From assembly GCF_031454155.1 (NCBI RefSeq), contig NZ_JAVDQG010000004.1, positions 372,001 to 436,000 on the forward strand: 64,000 nt of DNA, in the 5' to 3' direction. Both the position numbers and the translations under genes were made by a program. Shown one piece after another: positions 7,759 through 14,951 of this stretch (position 1 is its first letter; every line of letters begins with the position of its first letter). Below the pieces are notes generated by a model. That model was not told the origin of the DNA. It worked only from the letters and a program-made list of their open reading frames with translations, and did not search any database. The DNA comes from Desmospora profundinema (GTDB lineage: Bacteria; Bacillota; Bacilli; Thermoactinomycetales; DSM-45169).

Positions 7759-9405
7759 ATGACAGGGACCTTGCGGGAACGGGAAATACTCAAAACGATT
7801 GCGGAAACCTTAAACCGCTCCTCCGATGTGGAACCGATGCTTCAGTCGGTATTAAAAAAACTGTTGGATGTGACAGGCTTGACCACTGGGTGGATTTTTT
7901 TGTCCCGGGAACGGCCCGAATATTCGACACCGGCCATGGAGGGAATCCCTTCGGCCCTTTCCTGGGAAGGGGGACGCCCCATGTGCGAAGGCTCTTGTTG
8001 GTGCTTGAAGGATTATTGGAATGGAAAGTTGGAACAAGCCGTCAACATCATGGAGTGTAAACGACTGGAAGATGCAGTTAAGTATGAGTGGGGAGATACC
8101 AGAGGAATCACACACCATGCCACCGTTCCGCTGATGGCGGCGGAGGAGCGGATCGGCCTCCTCAACGTGGCTGCTCCCGGAAAAGAGCGATTTAGCGAAG
8201 AAGAACTGTCCCTGCTTCAGTCGGTTGCTTATCAGATTGGTACGGCCGTCCAAAAAAATCGCCTCATCCAGGCCCAGCAACGCCGGGCCGAGCTATTCGC
8301 CCGTTTGGACGAAGCCAGCCGAAAAATTTGGTCCGTGCGGGACCCCGATGATCTGCCGCGTCAGTTGACAAAAGGGATCGCCGAGAGTCTGGACTGGCCC
8401 TATGTAGGCTGTTGGCTTCATCGAGGGGAGCGTCTTGTGTTGGTGGCCGCCGTTGCTGACGGCCGCAGTGACGGCCCCGGCATCGCCCGAACTCCGGAGG
8501 AGTGGGGAGCAGTGGGCGCCTCATTTCAACATCAGCGGATGGCACGGGGAAAATGGAGTCTCCACTTCCCGGGAGGAGAGGAGAAACGGTGGCAGTCGTT
8601 GGCGGCGGTCCCTTTGTCCACCGGTCGGAACCGGATCGGGGTGCTGGCCATCGGCAGCCGGGATCCCGCCGGATGGGGAGAGAGCGATCTGCAGGTGTTA
8701 AAAGCCGTTGGGGAACACGTCACCCTCGCTCTGGAGAGTGCGCGTCTGGAACGGGAGCGGCAGGAATGGACCCTGTCCCGGGAACGGAATCGGCTGGCCC
8801 GTGACTTGCATGATTCGGTTAATCAAAAGCTCTTTTCCCTGTCGTTAACGGCACGGGCGGCACAACAGCTATCACCGGAGCATCGGGAGCTGCTGCGGGA
8901 GAGCCTCCAGGATATCCAAAACTGGTCACATGAGGCCCTGCGGGAGATGCGGAGTTTGATCTGGCAACTGCGGCCGCCGGGGTTGGAAGATGGCTTGGTT
9001 ACGGCTTTGGAGGCATATGCATCCAGATTGGGATTGGCAGTGAAGACAGAAGTGAACGGAGTGGCCCCTCTCGACCGCTGTGTGGTAGAGGCGTTGTGGC
9101 GCATCGGTCAGGAGGCACTCAACAATGTGAGTAAACATGCCGGTGTTGAGCGAGTACAGGTAAGTTTGGCTGTACATGGGGACCGGGTGAAACTGCGGGT
9201 ATCGGATCGCGGGTGCGGTTTTTCCGTCGCCGCGGAAGAAAATCGGTCGGAGTCCTTGGGAATCACCAGTATGAGGGAGCGGGCGAAGCTGTTGGGCGGC
9301 GATGTGAAGGTGACGAGCCGTCCCGGGGAAGGGACGGAGGTGTTCGCCGACCTGCCGCAGCAGGGAGGAGAGAGGGATGATGATACGCGTGCTGTTGGTG
9401 GATGA
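7759..9405 (+). CDS. NarL-family sensor histidine kinase with two GAF domains and a Cys cluster
   Basis: A 548-residue cytosolic sensor kinase with no membrane segment. Two GAF-like domains cover roughly residues 10-165 and 175-330; a HisKA_3 dimerisation helix follows with the phospho-acceptor in RLARDLHDSVNQ, then an HATPase domain (EALNNVSKHA N-box, SDRGCGF, SLGITSMRERAKLLGG). The first GAF has Cys76, Cys80, Cys82 and Cys100 (C-x3-C-x-C-x17-C), a pattern that could bind Fe-S or another metal; the staphylococcal AirS kinase is a known GAF Fe-S sensor. ATG 7759 has GGGAGG 8 bases upstream. It overlaps the partner regulator by 29 bases. Confidence 0.88.
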   Translation: MTGTLREREILKTIAETLNRSSDVEPMLQSVLKKLLDVTGLTTGWIFLSRERPEYSTPAMEGIPSALSWEGGRPMCEGSCWCLKDYWNGKLEQAVNIMECKRLEDAVKYEWGDTRGITHHATVPLMAAEERIGLLNVAAPGKERFSEEELSLLQSVAYQIGTAVQKNRLIQAQQRRAELFARLDEASRKIWSVRDPDDLPRQLTKGIAESLDWPYVGCWLHRGERLVLVAAVADGRSDGPGIARTPEEWGAVGASFQHQRMARGKWSLHFPGGEEKRWQSLAAVPLSTGRNRIGVLAIGSRDPAGWGESDLQVLKAVGEHVTLALESARLERERQEWTLSRERNRLARDLHDSVNQKLFSLSLTARAAQQLSPEHRELLRESLQDIQNWSHEALREMRSLIWQLRPPGLEDGLVTALEAYASRLGLAVKTEVNGVAPLDRCVVEALWRIGQEALNNVSKHAGVERVQVSLAVHGDRVKLRVSDRGCGFSVAAEENRSESLGITSMRERAKLLGGDVKVTSRPGEGTEVFADLPQQGGERDDDTRAVGG

Positions 9406-10018
9406 CCATCCGATGGTGCTCAAAGGGTTGCGCCTTTTTATGCAGACCCAAGAGGATATGGAGGTCGTCGGAGAAGCGTCCAACGGAGAAGAGGCGATGC
9501 AAAAAGTGGCGGTCCATCAGCCGGATGTGGTGTTGATGGATCTGATGATGCCGGTGATGGACGGAGTGGAAGCCACCCGCCGCATCAAGGCTTCCCACCC
9601 GGAAGTGAAGGTGATCGTCCTGACCAGCTTTTCCGACCGGGACCATGTGGTTCCGGCGATCCGGGCCGGTGCCGAAGGCTATCAATTAAAAGAGATCGAT
9701 GCAGACGACCTTGCGATGACCGTCCGGGCGGCTTATAAGGGAATGACTCAACTTCATCCTCAGGCGGCCGGCCATCTCGTCTCCCATGTGACAGGGGACT
9801 CCAGGGAGGAGCGCTCTACCATTCAGGTGCTGACACCTCGGGAGAGGGAAGTGCTCCAGCTGATTACCGCCGGGAAAAGCAACAAAGAAATCGCCGCTGA
9901 ACTCACGATCGCGGAAAAAACCGTCAAGACCCATGTGAGCAGCATTCTGGGCAAACTGGACCTGCAGGACCGCACCCAGGCGGCGGTGTTTGCGATGAAA
10001 CAGGGTTGGTTTGAATGA
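9377..10018 (+). CDS. NarL/LuxR-type response regulator
   Basis: A 213-residue response regulator, the cognate partner of the overlapping kinase. The receiver domain (residues 1-120) has the acidic pair in LLVDDHPM, phospho-acceptor Asp in VVLMDLMMPVMDG, the switch Thr in VLTSFSD and the Lys in YQLKEID (usually KD; Lys present). The C-terminal LuxR helix-turn-helix reads LTPREREVLQLITAGKSNKE then IAEKTVKTHVSSILGKL. It should bind promoter DNA after phosphorylation. Starts at ATG 9377 with GGGAGGAG upstream. A terminator hairpin follows, so the pair is a self-contained operon; its targets are not evident. Confidence 0.92.
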   Translation: MMIRVLLVDDHPMVLKGLRLFMQTQEDMEVVGEASNGEEAMQKVAVHQPDVVLMDLMMPVMDGVEATRRIKASHPEVKVIVLTSFSDRDHVVPAIRAGAEGYQLKEIDADDLAMTVRAAYKGMTQLHPQAAGHLVSHVTGDSREERSTIQVLTPREREVLQLITAGKSNKEIAAELTIAEKTVKTHVSSILGKLDLQDRTQAAVFAMKQGWFE

Positions 10019-10036
10019 AAGGGACGTGTATAGATT

Positions 10037-10070
10037 AATCCCGGTTGACATAGATCCGGGGTTTTTTCTT
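10037..10070 (+). terminator. Intrinsic terminator after the two-component operon
   Basis: CCCGG and CCGGG pair around an 11-base loop, extended by AAT/GTT, followed by a run of six Ts. Confidence 0.85.
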
Positions 10071-10155
10071 TTTACGAATAGTTGAGATTATATGACGTTG
10101 ATCGTTCTATTATAATCGAAGTATCGTGGTATCTTTGAGAGATAGGTGATTCGGT

Positions 10156-10366
10156 ATGCATATACAACCGGATTCCGCTAAGGTAGCATCATTGAACACG
10201 GAGCCGTCCCAGGCGGCGATGTTGGATACACTGATGGATGGTAGCTGGATGACGGCGACGGAGTTGGCCAATCGTCATAGACAGCCGAGCGGTGGAGTTG
10301 ACGAAGGCCGGAAGAGAAGGATTGCAAAAACGGTTCAGCCTGATTTTCGGTAACAATCCAGGCTGA
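10156..10366 (+). pseudogene. Decayed ArsR-family regulator (internal deletion and frameshift)
   Basis: The first 45 codons from ATG 10156 read as the N-terminus of an ArsR/SmtB winged-helix protein (QAAMLDTLMDGSWMTATELA). The frame then breaks near 10290. In another frame, 10295-10366 reads ELTKAGREGLQKRFSLIFG and stops at TGA, which is the typical C-terminal helix of the same family. The middle, including the recognition helix and dimer interface, is missing. The region downstream doubles as a terminator for the convergent gene. No other function is evident. Confidence 0.7.
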
Positions 10367-10369
10367 ACC
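10325..10369 (-). terminator. Intrinsic terminator for the marR-arsA cluster
   Basis: An 11-bp perfect stem (GGTTCAGCCTG at 10332 with CAGGCTGAACC at 10359), followed on the minus strand by GTTTTTGC. Confidence 0.85.
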
Positions 10370-10376
10370 TTATCCG

Positions 10377-10787
10377 CTACATCAAATGGATCCCCCAGAA
10401 AATCAAGCCGCCAATCGTATAAAAAAAGATCCATTGCCACAATCGCAAATAATTCCAAGGAAACGGCTTAGAGATCGCGATCGTGATGAGAAATACGGTT
10501 CCATAACCGATATAGTAAATCCCAAGTAGAGTGAGCAGGAACGGCTCGTGAATGATAATGTTCGTGAAAAGGATGAGAAATAAGAGTGTGGAGGTGGCCA
10601 ATAAGTCGAAACTGATCAAATGCCATCCACAACGAATCATCGTCCAAATCTCAACCATTTTGTACCCGTCATTCTGCACACCAGCAGGTTTGAACATCTT
10701 GACTTCTCTGTCTCCTTCAAAAGTGTGCAGAAGAAAGGCAAGTCCGCTTAAGGTAGCCGCGATTAAAATGGGTATATTCAAAACCAT
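10377..10787 (-). CDS. Four-helix integral membrane protein of unknown family
   Basis: A 136-residue hydrophobic protein with about four membrane segments (starting at ILIAATLSGLAFLLH, LISFDLLATSTLLFLILF, LLGIYYIGYGTVFLITIAI and WIFFYTIGGLIFW). A short polar loop, FEGDREVKMFKP, follows the first helix. I do not recognise the family. It starts seven bases after the stop of the SRPBCC gene with GAGGTG overlapping the start, so it is translationally coupled and belongs to the marR-controlled cluster. The start is uncertain (ATG 10787, GTG 10790 or a nearby TTG). A substrate or lipid-related role cannot be deduced. Confidence 0.7.
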   Translation of the reverse strand: MVLNIPILIAATLSGLAFLLHTFEGDREVKMFKPAGVQNDGYKMVEIWTMIRCGWHLISFDLLATSTLLFLILFTNIIIHEPFLLTLLGIYYIGYGTVFLITIAISKPFPWNYLRLWQWIFFYTIGGLIFWGIHLM

Positions 10788-10794
10788 CACCTCA

Positions 10795-11319
10795 TCAACA
10801 ATTATTTTTCATGACTTCTCTGTGAATGATTGCCAGCATTTCACGTCGAATCACACCACTGAAATAGCCGATCACAAACCAATACGGGGAGAATTTTTTC
10901 TTTGCATGGTGAGACGTACAGTGAATGCGTGTCTCCGTACTGATTTTTGTTCGTCCTTTTCCAATCGGTTCAAATGAGAAGTTCCAAACCACCTTTACAT
11001 AATCCGGCATGTGAAAGTTTCTAAATTCTTCTCTTGGAATCTCCACGATGTTTCCCTTCAGCGTCCAAGGTTGTGCTACCAATCCAATCACGATTTCGTG
11101 TTCGCTCTCTTCCAATAAAATGAATCCATTATCGATAAAATCGTTTAATGTCAACATTCCAGTCGGAATACCGCGCAAGAAAAACAGCGTTCGAATAATG
11201 AACGATTTTCCAAAATCAACGTCATAAACAACCGACGCCTTTGGAATGGTTTCCGTCTGGACCGAACATTCCTTTTTCTTGTCGAATTCCCAGCTCGGTA
11301 AATATCGATCCATCAACAT
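10795..11319 (-). CDS. SRPBCC (START-like) family protein
   Basis: A 174-residue soluble protein. The strand pattern and C-terminal region (ISTETRIHC, then RYW-like FSPYWFVIGYFSGVIRREML) resemble SRPBCC/polyketide-cyclase-like lipid or hydrophobic ligand binding proteins. Such proteins hold small hydrophobic molecules in a helix-grip pocket; the ligand here is unknown. ATG 11319 follows an AGGGGGG site. A perfect palindromic operator lies 17 bases upstream, between it and arsA. With the membrane protein downstream and an ArsA ATPase upstream, a role in handling a toxic hydrophobic compound is possible but unproven. Confidence 0.65.
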   Translation of the reverse strand: MLMDRYLPSWEFDKKKECSVQTETIPKASVVYDVDFGKSFIIRTLFFLRGIPTGMLTLNDFIDNGFILLEESEHEIVIGLVAQPWTLKGNIVEIPREEFRNFHMPDYVKVVWNFSFEPIGKGRTKISTETRIHCTSHHAKKKFSPYWFVIGYFSGVIRREMLAIIHREVMKNNC

Positions 11320-11335
11320 GATGTCATCCCCCCTG

Positions 11336-11359
11336 AAATATTACGATATCGTAATATTT
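11336..11359 (-). promoter_or_regulatory. 24-bp perfect palindromic operator with overlapping promoter
   Basis: The half-site AAATATTACGAT is followed by its exact reverse complement. On the minus strand a TTTAAA -35-like box, 17-base spacer and TAATAT -10 overlap it, giving the SRPBCC gene its own regulated promoter. The core matches the operators at 12573 and 13118, and binding by the MarR protein encoded next door is inferred. Confidence 0.8.
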
Positions 11360-11380
11360 GTTTAAAAATAGATCCTCTCA

Positions 11381-12556
11381 TCACATCTCTCGATCGCCGA
11401 AATAAATGTTCAACTTTTCATCTGCAAATCTCGCACCCGTCACGGGCCTTCCCATTAAGACACGGGGAAGAATCACCTTTCTTTTATACGTTCCCACTGT
11501 AATTGTTAACTCATCTCCCCGTTGCATGACGTTCACTTTATCTTTTGTGACGAAAGGAAGTGCCAATTTTAATACGTATCTTTCCTGTTCCCGTTTGACT
11601 TCCTCAGCGGTACCTTCATATAAGACGGAACCAACATCCACATGGGCAAACGCCTGATCAGCAACTCTATTTAATGATTGAAGACCTGTCACTTCGTCTT
11701 GCATCAAGGGGACTTTTAAAATCGGCAATGGGGAAAAGGAAGCTTTAATTTCCTGTAAATACTGTGCGTGTTTGATATGCCAATCTTTGAAATAACCGAT
11801 GCCGGCTTCTTCGGGGAATATTTTGTTGACCACAACCGCATCCGTATGAAAACCAAAGAAGTTTAAATAAGTGAAGGAGCGACGGGCTTCGGCGATCACC
11901 ATCTTTTCAGGGTTCATCACGATGCGAACAGACGTCATACGGGACTGGAAAATCATACGATGCATCTCTTCCAGTTCCCGTCCCAACCGTTCGATAGAAT
12001 CCATCGTATGGGAGTCGGGAAGTTCCAACCCTCCGGTGACGGCTTTCGCCACTGGTTTGATCACCTTGACCAACCGTTTTTCATACGGAAAGATCTTTTC
12101 CAGCCACCATTTCAAGATGTTTGGGTAGCTTAACAGCCGAAGTGTTTCACCTGTAGGGGCACAATCGACAACGATGGTGTCAAACTTGCCACTTTTGATG
12201 TAATGTTTTATTTTCAGGAGGCTAAACAGTTCTTCCATTCCCGGAAAGACTATCATCTCTTCGGAAGTCGTATCATCTAACTCCGCCCAATCCATCACGC
12301 CTTGAAACCACTTCTGAACAGCTCCCCAGTTTCTTTCCGTTTCTTTTATGGGATCGACTTCCATTCCCCACAAACGATTGGAGATTGGAACAGGGTCATT
12401 CGTTAAAGGCCGGTCAAAAGAATCGGATAGACTATGAGCGGCATCGGTACTCAATACTAATGTTCGTTTGCCTTCTTCCGCCAGCCGCAGGCCTGTGGCG
12501 GCGGCAATACTGGTTTTGCCGACACCGCCTTTTCCCGTGTACAAGATGACTCTCAT
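11381..12556 (-). CDS. ArsA/Get3-family ATPase
   Basis: A 391-residue P-loop ATPase. The deviant Walker A GKGGVGKT is at residues 8-15, the switch region is LSTDAAHSLSDSF, and the Walker B/switch II is VDCAPTGETLRLL. The C-terminal 75 residues (VNVMQRGDELTITVGTYKRK and following) form an HSP20-like beta domain found on many bacterial ArsA proteins. Arsenite-pump ATPases have cysteine metal sites and Get3 a CxxC; neither is obvious here, so arsenite transport is not supported. No arsB or arsC is nearby. Soluble; ATG 12556 has an AGGTGAT site. An operator palindrome lies 17 bases upstream. Confidence 0.85.
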   Translation of the reverse strand: MRVILYTGKGGVGKTSIAAATGLRLAEEGKRTLVLSTDAAHSLSDSFDRPLTNDPVPISNRLWGMEVDPIKETERNWGAVQKWFQGVMDWAELDDTTSEEMIVFPGMEELFSLLKIKHYIKSGKFDTIVVDCAPTGETLRLLSYPNILKWWLEKIFPYEKRLVKVIKPVAKAVTGGLELPDSHTMDSIERLGRELEEMHRMIFQSRMTSVRIVMNPEKMVIAEARRSFTYLNFFGFHTDAVVVNKIFPEEAGIGYFKDWHIKHAQYLQEIKASFSPLPILKVPLMQDEVTGLQSLNRVADQAFAHVDVGSVLYEGTAEEVKREQERYVLKLALPFVTKDKVNVMQRGDELTITVGTYKRKVILPRVLMGRPVTGARFADEKLNIYFGDREM

Positions 12557-12572
12557 CGTTCATCACCTGCAT

Positions 12573-12590
12573 TATTACGATATCGTAATA
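12573..12590 (-). promoter_or_regulatory. 18-bp palindromic operator upstream of arsA
   Basis: TATTACGAT followed by its reverse complement. On the minus strand TTTAAA, a 17-base spacer and TAATAA overlap it in the same arrangement as at 11336, so the gene has its own MarR-type controlled promoter inside the operon. Confidence 0.8.
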
Positions 12591-12613
12591 TTGGTTTAAA
12601 AAAATCCAGTCGT

Positions 12614-13090
12614 CTAATCTTCAATTTGAATCCTTCTCACTTCTGCTTTTTTATGCTGTTTGATCTGCTTCGGTTCATTTTGTATCGCTTTGGCTACTTT
12701 TAGAGTCAAAAACATAAATTGTTGCAGTTCCTCCGGGGTTAAAGCCGCTTGGACGCGCTCAAACATCGCATTGATCTGTTCCTTTGCTTTCTGAACCATC
12801 CCCTCACCGTCTGCGGTTAATTTCACCAGATAAATACGACGATCTTTCGCATCTCTCTCCCGATGGATCAGCTTTCTCTTTTGTAACCGGTGGATAATAC
12901 TCGTACATGTACTTAATGGGGCTCCTAACTGTGCGGCCAATTCTGACATGCTCAATTCACCGTAACGATCTAAGAAAAGCAATGTCGTCAGCTCGGAATG
13001 GGTTAATTTTTGCTCCAATTCTTCTAATTGAGCATCCAGTTGAAGCGGACGAAGTCCATTTTTCAAGAAAAATTCCATCAGTTGTTCCAT
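12614..13090 (-). CDS. MarR-family transcriptional regulator
   Basis: A 158-residue MarR protein. The winged helix covers LTHSELTTLLFLDRYGELSM, SELAAQLGAPLSTCTSIIHR (recognition helix) and the wing DAKDRRIYLVKLT; N- and C-terminal helices give the dimer interface. MarR proteins repress from palindromes and release on ligand or oxidation. ATG 13090 is chosen because AAAGGTG lies six bases upstream and because an in-frame ATG at 13114 nearly touches the operator. It is the first gene of the minus-strand cluster and almost surely regulates itself, arsA and the SRPBCC gene through the shared palindrome. Confidence 0.9.
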   Translation of the reverse strand: MEQLMEFFLKNGLRPLQLDAQLEELEQKLTHSELTTLLFLDRYGELSMSELAAQLGAPLSTCTSIIHRLQKRKLIHRERDAKDRRIYLVKLTADGEGMVQKAKEQINAMFERVQAALTPEELQQFMFLTLKVAKAIQNEPKQIKQHKKAEVRRIQIED

Positions 13091-13117
13091 GACAGTCACC
13101 TTTTGCTGACGCATTTT

Positions 13118-13173
13118 TACTACGATATCGGAGTATTTGAGTGAAATATACTACGACATCGTACCTTTGTCAA
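13118..13173 (-). promoter_or_regulatory. marR promoter with two overlapping operators
   Basis: On the minus strand TTGACA (13168-13173), a 17-base spacer and TATATT (13145-13150) form a near-consensus sigma-A promoter. One operator-like palindrome (TACGACATCGTA) fills the spacer and a second (13118-13135, CGATATCG core) lies just downstream, an arrangement that fits autorepression. Confidence 0.85.
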
Positions 13174-13293
13174 GAGCTTTCGTGATGCTGATACTGGATT
13201 TTTTTGTTTTTAAGCATCTAATATAAGAGTGGAGAAGTGATGCCGGATAAATACGGTGCCTTTCACCGATAAACTGGAGATGGAGAGAATGTG

Positions 13294-13673
13294 ATGAAAT
13301 CGGCGCGTTTGAAAACGGTGATATGCGGTTCGTACCGCAAGCATTCCTTCGAAAGCAGGGTGTTTTCATCTTATCCCCGACAGGCTCACACGTAGTGAAT
13401 CCCGGCGAAGTATTTATTCGCCTCGAGAACGATCCTGAGGTGGATGCACGGACGGTTCAAGATGCCATATTTACTCACATCAGAAATTCAACGTTTGTCA
13501 CAGTGGCTAATGTGGACGGATATCTCGGTAAGGCTTTCGAAATGGGATACGCCGCAGCGTACGGCATCCGCATTTTAACGATAGAGCCGGTGGAAGATCC
13601 CAATCTGGCGGGGTACACCCAGAGGCTGGATGCGGTTTTCCCCTCTTGGAGGGGGAGCAAAAGTAGGAGATAA
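13294..13673 (+). pseudogene. Decayed nucleoside 2-deoxyribosyltransferase-like gene
   Basis: From ATG 13294 (GGAGA upstream) the frame reads MKSARLKTVICGSYRKH, the N-terminal strand of a nucleoside deoxyribosyltransferase-like fold, and stops at 13395. In another frame 13353-13673 continues with GVFILSPTGSHVVNPGEVFI, then STFVTVANVDGYLG and FEMGYAAAYGIRILTIEP, which is the rest of that fold including the Glu-containing FEMGYA segment. A segment between the two is missing and two residues seem lost before FEMGYA. So the gene is internally deleted and frameshifted. Functional relatives act on deoxynucleosides or modified nucleotides. Confidence 0.7.
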
Positions 13674-13717
13674 CCTTAAAACTCCCGGAACCTATTGGTT
13701 CCGGGAGTTTTAAGGTT
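13672..13717. terminator. Strong bidirectional terminator
   Basis: A 21-bp perfect stem with a four-base loop; the arm begins AACCTTAAAACTCCC, and A/T runs inside the stem serve both converging units. Confidence 0.9.
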
Positions 13718-13747
13718 ATTGCGTACGGGTGTTTTGTTAGGGTTTTT

Positions 13748-14395
13748 TCACATCGGCACGATATACATCAGCATCATAATGAAGTGGATGGTGGTACCGG
13801 CCATGACAAACAGGTGGAACACTTCGTGGAAGCCAAATCGGTTGGGAAAGAAATCAAAGCACTTTGTGGCGTAGATAATGGCCCCGATGGTATAGGCCAC
13901 TCCCCCTGCGATCATTAAAATGATCGCCCCGATCGGCAGATTGCCCACTAACTGGACAAACGGAATAACGGCGATCCATCCGAGCGTGACATAGAAGACG
14001 GTGGAAATGTAGCGGGGAGCTTTTACAAACCACAGCTTCAGGAAAGCCCCGATCGCCGCCAACAGCCAGACCGCGGTCAGCATGGTCCATTTCCAAGCTC
14101 CCTCCAGCCCATAGGTGAACACCGGGGTGTAGGAACCGGCGATCAGGAGATAGATCGCGATATGGTCCAATTTTTTCAGCAGCAATTCTTTGCGAGGGGT
14201 AGTTCGTACCCAGTGGTACAAGGAGCTGGCTCCGTATAGCAGAATGACGCTGGTGCCGTAAATCGTCATGGTCACCAGTTTGGATACATTGTCTTTGGAC
14301 AGCAGAATCAGAAAAACCAAGCCGACGATAGCCACCAGAAAGGTGATAAAGTGGGTCCAGGTGTTTACCGGTTCCTTCATCTTAAACAAACTCAT
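13748..14395 (-). CDS. Hemolysin III / PAQR-family membrane protein
   Basis: A 215-residue protein with seven hydrophobic segments. The family's metal-site residues are present: His in NTWTHFITFL, Ser/His in GASSLYHWV, Asp in KKLDHIAIYLLIAGSYTPV and His in FGFHEVFHLFVMAG. The PAQR/TrhA group sits in the cytoplasmic membrane; bacterial members affect membrane homeostasis and the 'hemolysin' name is historical. ATG 14395 has GAGGAG seven bases upstream, whereas the earlier in-frame ATG 14410 does not. It is a single gene that shares the terminator at 13672 with the relic on the other strand. Confidence 0.9.
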   Translation of the reverse strand: MSLFKMKEPVNTWTHFITFLVAIVGLVFLILLSKDNVSKLVTMTIYGTSVILLYGASSLYHWVRTTPRKELLLKKLDHIAIYLLIAGSYTPVFTYGLEGAWKWTMLTAVWLLAAIGAFLKLWFVKAPRYISTVFYVTLGWIAVIPFVQLVGNLPIGAIILMIAGGVAYTIGAIIYATKCFDFFPNRFGFHEVFHLFVMAGTTIHFIMMLMYIVPM

Positions 14396-14676
14396 GGGTA
14401 TTCTCCTCACCCCATCGGCCGTGCGATGGATAAGACTTCATAGGGTCATCATACCATACATATCTGCTGGAACAGATTTGAAGTTTGCTTAACTTTTTTG
14501 GCTTTGGGGACACCCCTGGTCACGGTTATGCTTAGTCATCATCCGATGGTCCCAGACTCCTCCTTCCCTGGATGCAGGACCTTTTTCTCCCGATCCGATC
14601 CGTCTACGTACCGAAGAAATGGCGCTTTTTTCACTGTAAGATGAGGAGGAAAAAGAAAACGCGGGGAGAGGAAGCG

Positions 14677-14784
14677 ATGATTCACGAAATGGAAATCCGG
14701 TACCGGCTTGCGGAGATCAAACGTAAACAGGATTGGGCCGACTGCTATGCCTGGGCGTACCCACGCCTCCATTATTGGTGGTGA
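14677..14784 (+). CDS. Small hypothetical protein (35 aa)
   Basis: ATG 14677 has GGGAGAGGAA just upstream and gives a 35-residue peptide rich in Trp, Tyr and charged residues, starting MIHEMEIRYRLAEIKRKQDW and ending LHYWW. An in-frame ATG at 14641 would add a basic RRKKK stretch. No family is recognised and no terminator is evident. Coding status rests on the ribosome-binding site and the composition only. Confidence 0.4.
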   Translation: MIHEMEIRYRLAEIKRKQDWADCYAWAYPRLHYWW

Positions 14785-14951
14785 ACAACCATTTCCATAA
14801 TCAGAAAAAGGGGCCGCTTTCAAAAAGGTAAACAGAATCAATCAGACTTTGGACTTAGGTCGAAAAACCGCGCTGGATTTCCGACTTTTCGATGAAGTCA
14901 GCTAAACGGCTCCACCCTAGAATGAAATGGAAGGTGATTGAAAGGAGCTGG

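Noticed and set aside
11381-12556. Arsenic resistance operon
   Set aside because: The ATPase lacks an obvious cysteine arsenite site and no arsB, arsC or arsD is present; the decayed ArsR gene nearby is a separate unit on the other strand.
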